From Peribacillus simplex (GTDB lineage Bacteria > Bacillota > Bacilli > Bacillales > DSM-1321): a stretch of DNA of 64,000 bases. The notes beneath the pieces are model-generated. The model was not told the origin of the DNA. It saw only the letters and a list, made by a program, of their open reading frames with translations, and searched no databases. A program made the translations under genes and the position numbers. How positions within the stretch are numbered: position 1 is the first letter of the stretch; every line of letters begins with the position of its first letter. The stretch spans positions 30,768 through 94,767 of the forward strand of contig NZ_LNNH01000046.1 in assembly GCF_001542915.1 (NCBI RefSeq), written 5' to 3'. Of this stretch, positions 61,749-64,000 are shown piece after piece.

Positions 61749-62531
61749 ATGCAAGATATCATTGAAAAACTTCAGTCTCTCGGATTCAGCCAATATGAAG
61801 CAAAGGCCTATGTTTCTTTAGTTCGTCAGGGCCCAGCAAGCGCCTATCAAGTTAGCAAGGAATCGGGTATTCCGAGGGCGCGTATCTATGAAATTCTCAA
61901 TGGGCTCCAGGAAGAGGGCGTCGTAATCAAAGAGGAAATCAATGACTCGATCCAATATTCCCCGCTGCCGGTCGATGTGTTCTTGGAATCCGTCCGATCG
62001 AGGTGGGACAACACCTACCAATCCATCAGCGATACACTAAAGCAATTCGAGAAGATCGGACCCGTGTCCGACAATCGGGTAATGACTCTCAAAGGAGAAG
62101 AACATATCCTATCGTTTTGCCGCACCTTAATTCAAAAAGCCGAGAAAAGGGTCGTCGTTTCCTTATGGAGCAACATGTACGAAAAACTCGCGCCGGAGCT
62201 TAAAGAAGCAGCTGAACATTGCACACTTAAGGGAATCGCCTTTCAGGTTGAAAGCCCGTTATCAGGGATAGAAATTCATCGCCAAACGAGTTATGTGGAC
62301 AATATTGGCGAAAACGAATGGTTCATCTTATCGATCGATGGTACGGAGACGATTTACGGTCCTGCATCGGAAACGAGGGAAACGGCGTTTTACACGGATG
62401 ATCCGATCCATATCAATTTTCTCGAAAATTACATTTGGCATGATATTCTCGTTAACCGGCTGGTTAAAAAGGATGAAGCGGATGTAGATGAATGGATATC
62501 GAGGGAAAGAAATCAGTTTTTCTCCCTGTAG
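61749..62531 (+). CDS. TrmB-family transcriptional regulator
   Basis: 260 residues. N-terminal winged HTH (LGFSQYEAKAYVSLVRQGPASAYQVSKESGIPRARIYEILNGLQEEGVV, about 1-70) and a C-terminal phospholipase-D-like sugar-binding region (MTLKGEEHILSFCRTLIQKAEKRVVVSLWSN). Family members regulate sugar or other transport genes. Divergent from the TauE gene with 222 bases between, so a shared operator is plausible. AAAGGAGGTC precedes the ATG. Confidence 0.85.
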   Translation: MQDIIEKLQSLGFSQYEAKAYVSLVRQGPASAYQVSKESGIPRARIYEILNGLQEEGVVIKEEINDSIQYSPLPVDVFLESVRSRWDNTYQSISDTLKQFEKIGPVSDNRVMTLKGEEHILSFCRTLIQKAEKRVVVSLWSNMYEKLAPELKEAAEHCTLKGIAFQVESPLSGIEIHRQTSYVDNIGENEWFILSIDGTETIYGPASETRETAFYTDDPIHINFLENYIWHDILVNRLVKKDEADVDEWISRERNQFFSL

Positions 62532-62556
62532 AGGAAAGGGCCAGAAGCAAAATAAA

Positions 62557-62595
62557 AAAGCTGGTACCCGCCTAAGTATGGGGGGTGTCAGCTTT
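62557..62595 (+). terminator. Hairpin after the trmB-like gene
   Basis: AAAGCTGGTACCC pairs with GGGGTGTCAGCTTT (two mismatches) but has no T tract; it is followed at once by a stronger hairpin. Confidence 0.5.
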
Positions 62596-62600
62596 GGGAC

Positions 62601-62646
62601 TGTAGACAAACTCGATTATAAATGAGGCTTGTCTACATTTTTTTTT
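62601..62646 (+). terminator. Strong terminator after trmB-like gene
   Basis: TGTAGACAA pairs with TTGTCTACA (stem extended by CTC/GAG) around a 10-base loop, then T8. Confidence 0.85.
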
Positions 62647-62653
62647 GCTTTTT

Positions 62654-62727
62654 TACGAAGTCGCTTCCCGAACTTTATCGAAAGCGAACGGGTCTAGAAG
62701 ATGGGGACTTGGAGACGCGACTTCGTA
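62654..62727. repeat. Inverted repeat with nested hairpin, 74 bases
   Basis: TACGAAGTCGC (62654-62664) and its exact complement (62717-62727) enclose CCCG...CGGG with inner CTTT/AAAG. Both ends lack T tracts in the terminator sense, so this is not a normal terminator. Possible MITE-like element or structured RNA. Confidence 0.55.
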
Positions 62728-62730
62728 TGT

Positions 62731-63078
62731 CTATAAAAGGGTTTTCGGAAATTTAACTGACGCGGGCAGGTCTGACTTATCTCGATAAGATCGATACGAC
62801 ACGATGGTATGGTCATGTGCTTGTACATCCAGCTGTAAAATTTGTGAGTTTCTCATTTCCAGATAATAAGTAACATCTTCTTTTTGCAAATGATAAAAAG
62901 AGAAGGGGATTCCTAAAAGGTTTTTCTTAATTAGTATCGTTTCAGGCTGATTGATGATATGTTGGCTCAATTCCGCGATGGTAACAGAGGTTGACCCCGT
63001 AATGGCAGATATTTTTTCTTTTGCATAATCGACTGCATGACTGAAGGTATCGGCTAAATTCCTCAAAATTCCGTCCAT
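62731..63078 (-). CDS. Hypothetical protein, 115 residues
   Basis: Soluble protein: a short amphipathic N-terminal helix (ILRNLADTFSHAVDYAKEKISAI) then a probably beta-rich domain (LLGIPFSFYHLQKEDVTYYLEMRNSQILQLDVQAHDHTIVSYRSY). I do not recognise it. AAAGGAG lies 8 bases before the ATG at 63078; the longer ORF to 63141 has no SD. The stop is next to the 74-base inverted repeat. Confidence 0.6.
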   Translation of the reverse strand: MDGILRNLADTFSHAVDYAKEKISAITGSTSVTIAELSQHIINQPETILIKKNLLGIPFSFYHLQKEDVTYYLEMRNSQILQLDVQAHDHTIVSYRSYRDKSDLPASVKFPKTLL

Positions 63079-63296
63079 GGGTGCATCTCCTTTGCATGAG
63101 TGTATGTAAGTAGTATGGTACGCCGCCAATGCTTTATGCAAAAAAATACCTTGGCTTGATATAGAATGCCCGGTTTATGAACAAGATGAAGAGTAGTGGA
63201 TCGAATCCAGGCAGACAGGAGTTTTGAGGTAATGAATGGTATAGGCAATGAAGGAAGAGATTTTGTAATGGTCGACCGTCTATCGCGAGGCAGGGC

Positions 63297-64000
63297 ATGA
63301 AAGGAAAAATATATATGGGTGCGCTTTTCTTCGTGCTCCTTTCGGTTATGGCCATCATGTTCATCCAAAAAGAAGATCATTCCGAAATCGATCAGGAGAA
63401 AAGAATGGATGCCATTGCGGAAAACCAAGAGAAAATCGACAAAATGCTTGAAAGCATGACGCTTGAAGAAAAAGTCGGTCAGCTAATGATGATCGGCTTC
63501 AAGGGTACAGAAGCCGGCCGTGAAATTAACGAGCTCATCGAAAAAAACCATATAGGAGGCGTCATTTATTTTGATCGCAATATGAAATCGCCAAAACAGG
63601 TGGCGATGTTATCCAATTCGCTTCAGCAAACGGCTAAGCAAAGTTCCCTTTCGCTTCCGCTCATGGTGGCGGTCGATCAGGAAGGCGGGGACATCATCCG
63701 GATGAGGGAAAGCGTATCGCCGCTCCCTGCGCAGCAGGATCTTGGGCAGCATGCATCTGCTGAAGACATGTATAAAGTGGCAAAACTGAATGGAGAAGAA
63801 CTGAGCTCGATGGGCATCCATATTAATTTCGCTCCTGTGCTTGATTTATCGGAAACCGACAAGCGTTCAGTGGGGAAAGATCCTAAAAAGGTCTATCGGT
63901 ATGGAAAGAAAACGATTCAAGGCTTGAATGATGCTTCCGTGACGGGCGCCTTGAAGCACTTTCCAGGCAACGGACGCAGCGAAGTCGATCCGCATCTTGA
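63297..64000 (+). CDS. GH3 beta-N-acetylhexosaminidase-like protein, N-terminal part (runs off window)
   Basis: Partial, 234 codons. Membrane-anchor or signal segment (MGALFFVLLSVMAIMFI), then GH3 N-terminal barrel: MTLEEKVGQLMMIGFKGTE, GGVIYFDRNM, VAVDQEGGDIIRM, FAPVLDLS and GALKHFPGNGRSEVDPHL. The loop in NagZ/YbbD reads KHFPGHG..D-S-H; here GHG is GNG while the Asp and His of the catalytic dyad (VDPH) remain. Likely a muropeptide-recycling or other secreted glucosaminidase. GAGGCAGGGC precedes the ATG. Confidence 0.85.
   Translation, partial: MKGKIYMGALFFVLLSVMAIMFIQKEDHSEIDQEKRMDAIAENQEKIDKMLESMTLEEKVGQLMMIGFKGTEAGREINELIEKNHIGGVIYFDRNMKSPKQVAMLSNSLQQTAKQSSLSLPLMVAVDQEGGDIIRMRESVSPLPAQQDLGQHASAEDMYKVAKLNGEELSSMGIHINFAPVLDLSETDKRSVGKDPKKVYRYGKKTIQGLNDASVTGALKHFPGNGRSEVDPHL

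Noticed and set aside
62557-62595. T-box leader
   Set aside because: GGTACCC was suggestive, but the antiterminator core (GGGTGGNACCGCG) and specifier loop are missing and no amino-acid gene follows.

Overview
The window reads as chromosome of a spore-forming, low-to-mid GC Gram-positive rod of the Bacillaceae. Spore genes are scattered along it: an alpha/beta SASP, cwlJ, a SleL-like LysM/GH18 enzyme, kapB/kapD, a YteA-like protein and a Mn-catalase. Shine-Dalgarno sites are strong, TTG/GTG starts are common, and nearly every transcription unit ends in a clear intrinsic terminator. Gene content and repeat style suggest Peribacillus or a close relative; the genus is inference. I see no rRNA, tRNA, CRISPR array, complete IS element or prophage.

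1-20 kb matches, in rearranged form, the pbpD-kapD-kapB-patB-yugE-yugF-alaR-alaT-yugI-yuzA-yugJ-pgi-yugN-yugO segment known from B. subtilis (comparison from memory). About 6 kb sits between kapB and patB: a cyclophilin, an M50-type metalloprotease, a small membrane protein, a GNAT, a YvbH-like PH-domain protein, a Mn-catalase and a YteA-like protein. No kinB lies next to kapB. 20-29 kb holds sleL, a SASP gene, a glycerophosphodiesterase, uppP, a SteT-like exchanger, an MFS carrier, a STAS-domain protein and a previously uncalled 47-residue basic protein. 29-40 kb holds a penicillin-acylase-family protein, a divergent cassette of a SigO-like sigma factor, an RsoA-like partner and a YvrJ-like peptide, a GNAT/DinB pair, the large YfkN-like nucleotidase and a DUF4349 lipoprotein. 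40-50 kb holds an amino-acid permease, a secreted endonuclease, YvlD, a TetR regulator, katA, a LysM/M14 peptidase, a possibly frameshifted gene at an A9 tract, and purT. 50-64 kb holds an alkaline phosphatase operon, YpzG, a YurQ-like GIY-YIG protein, an MCP, the zinc-free ribosomal proteins L33 and S14, a VOC protein, a DUF1292 protein, cwlJ, a YhfP-like oxidoreductase, ppiB, an SDR, TauE, a TrmB regulator and the start of a GH3 enzyme.

Several control sites can be read directly: three Zur boxes around rpmG/rpsN; a ladder of six PhoP hexamers at 11-bp steps before the alkaline phosphatase; a PerR box before katA; a cre-like site before the permease; inverted PurBox-like half sites before purT; and a LexA-type box between the sigma factor start and its upstream region, next to a TATAAT.

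The most unusual signals are the apparently SOS-controlled sigma/YvrJ cassette and four intergenic arrays of degenerate 20-21 bp repeats (4.3, 29.3, 55.8 and 57.8 kb) built around an ATTCGT-like core. Others are a 54-bp element present twice (48.1 and 57.1 kb), the A9 frameshift gene, and a nested inverted-repeat region at 62.56-62.73 kb.
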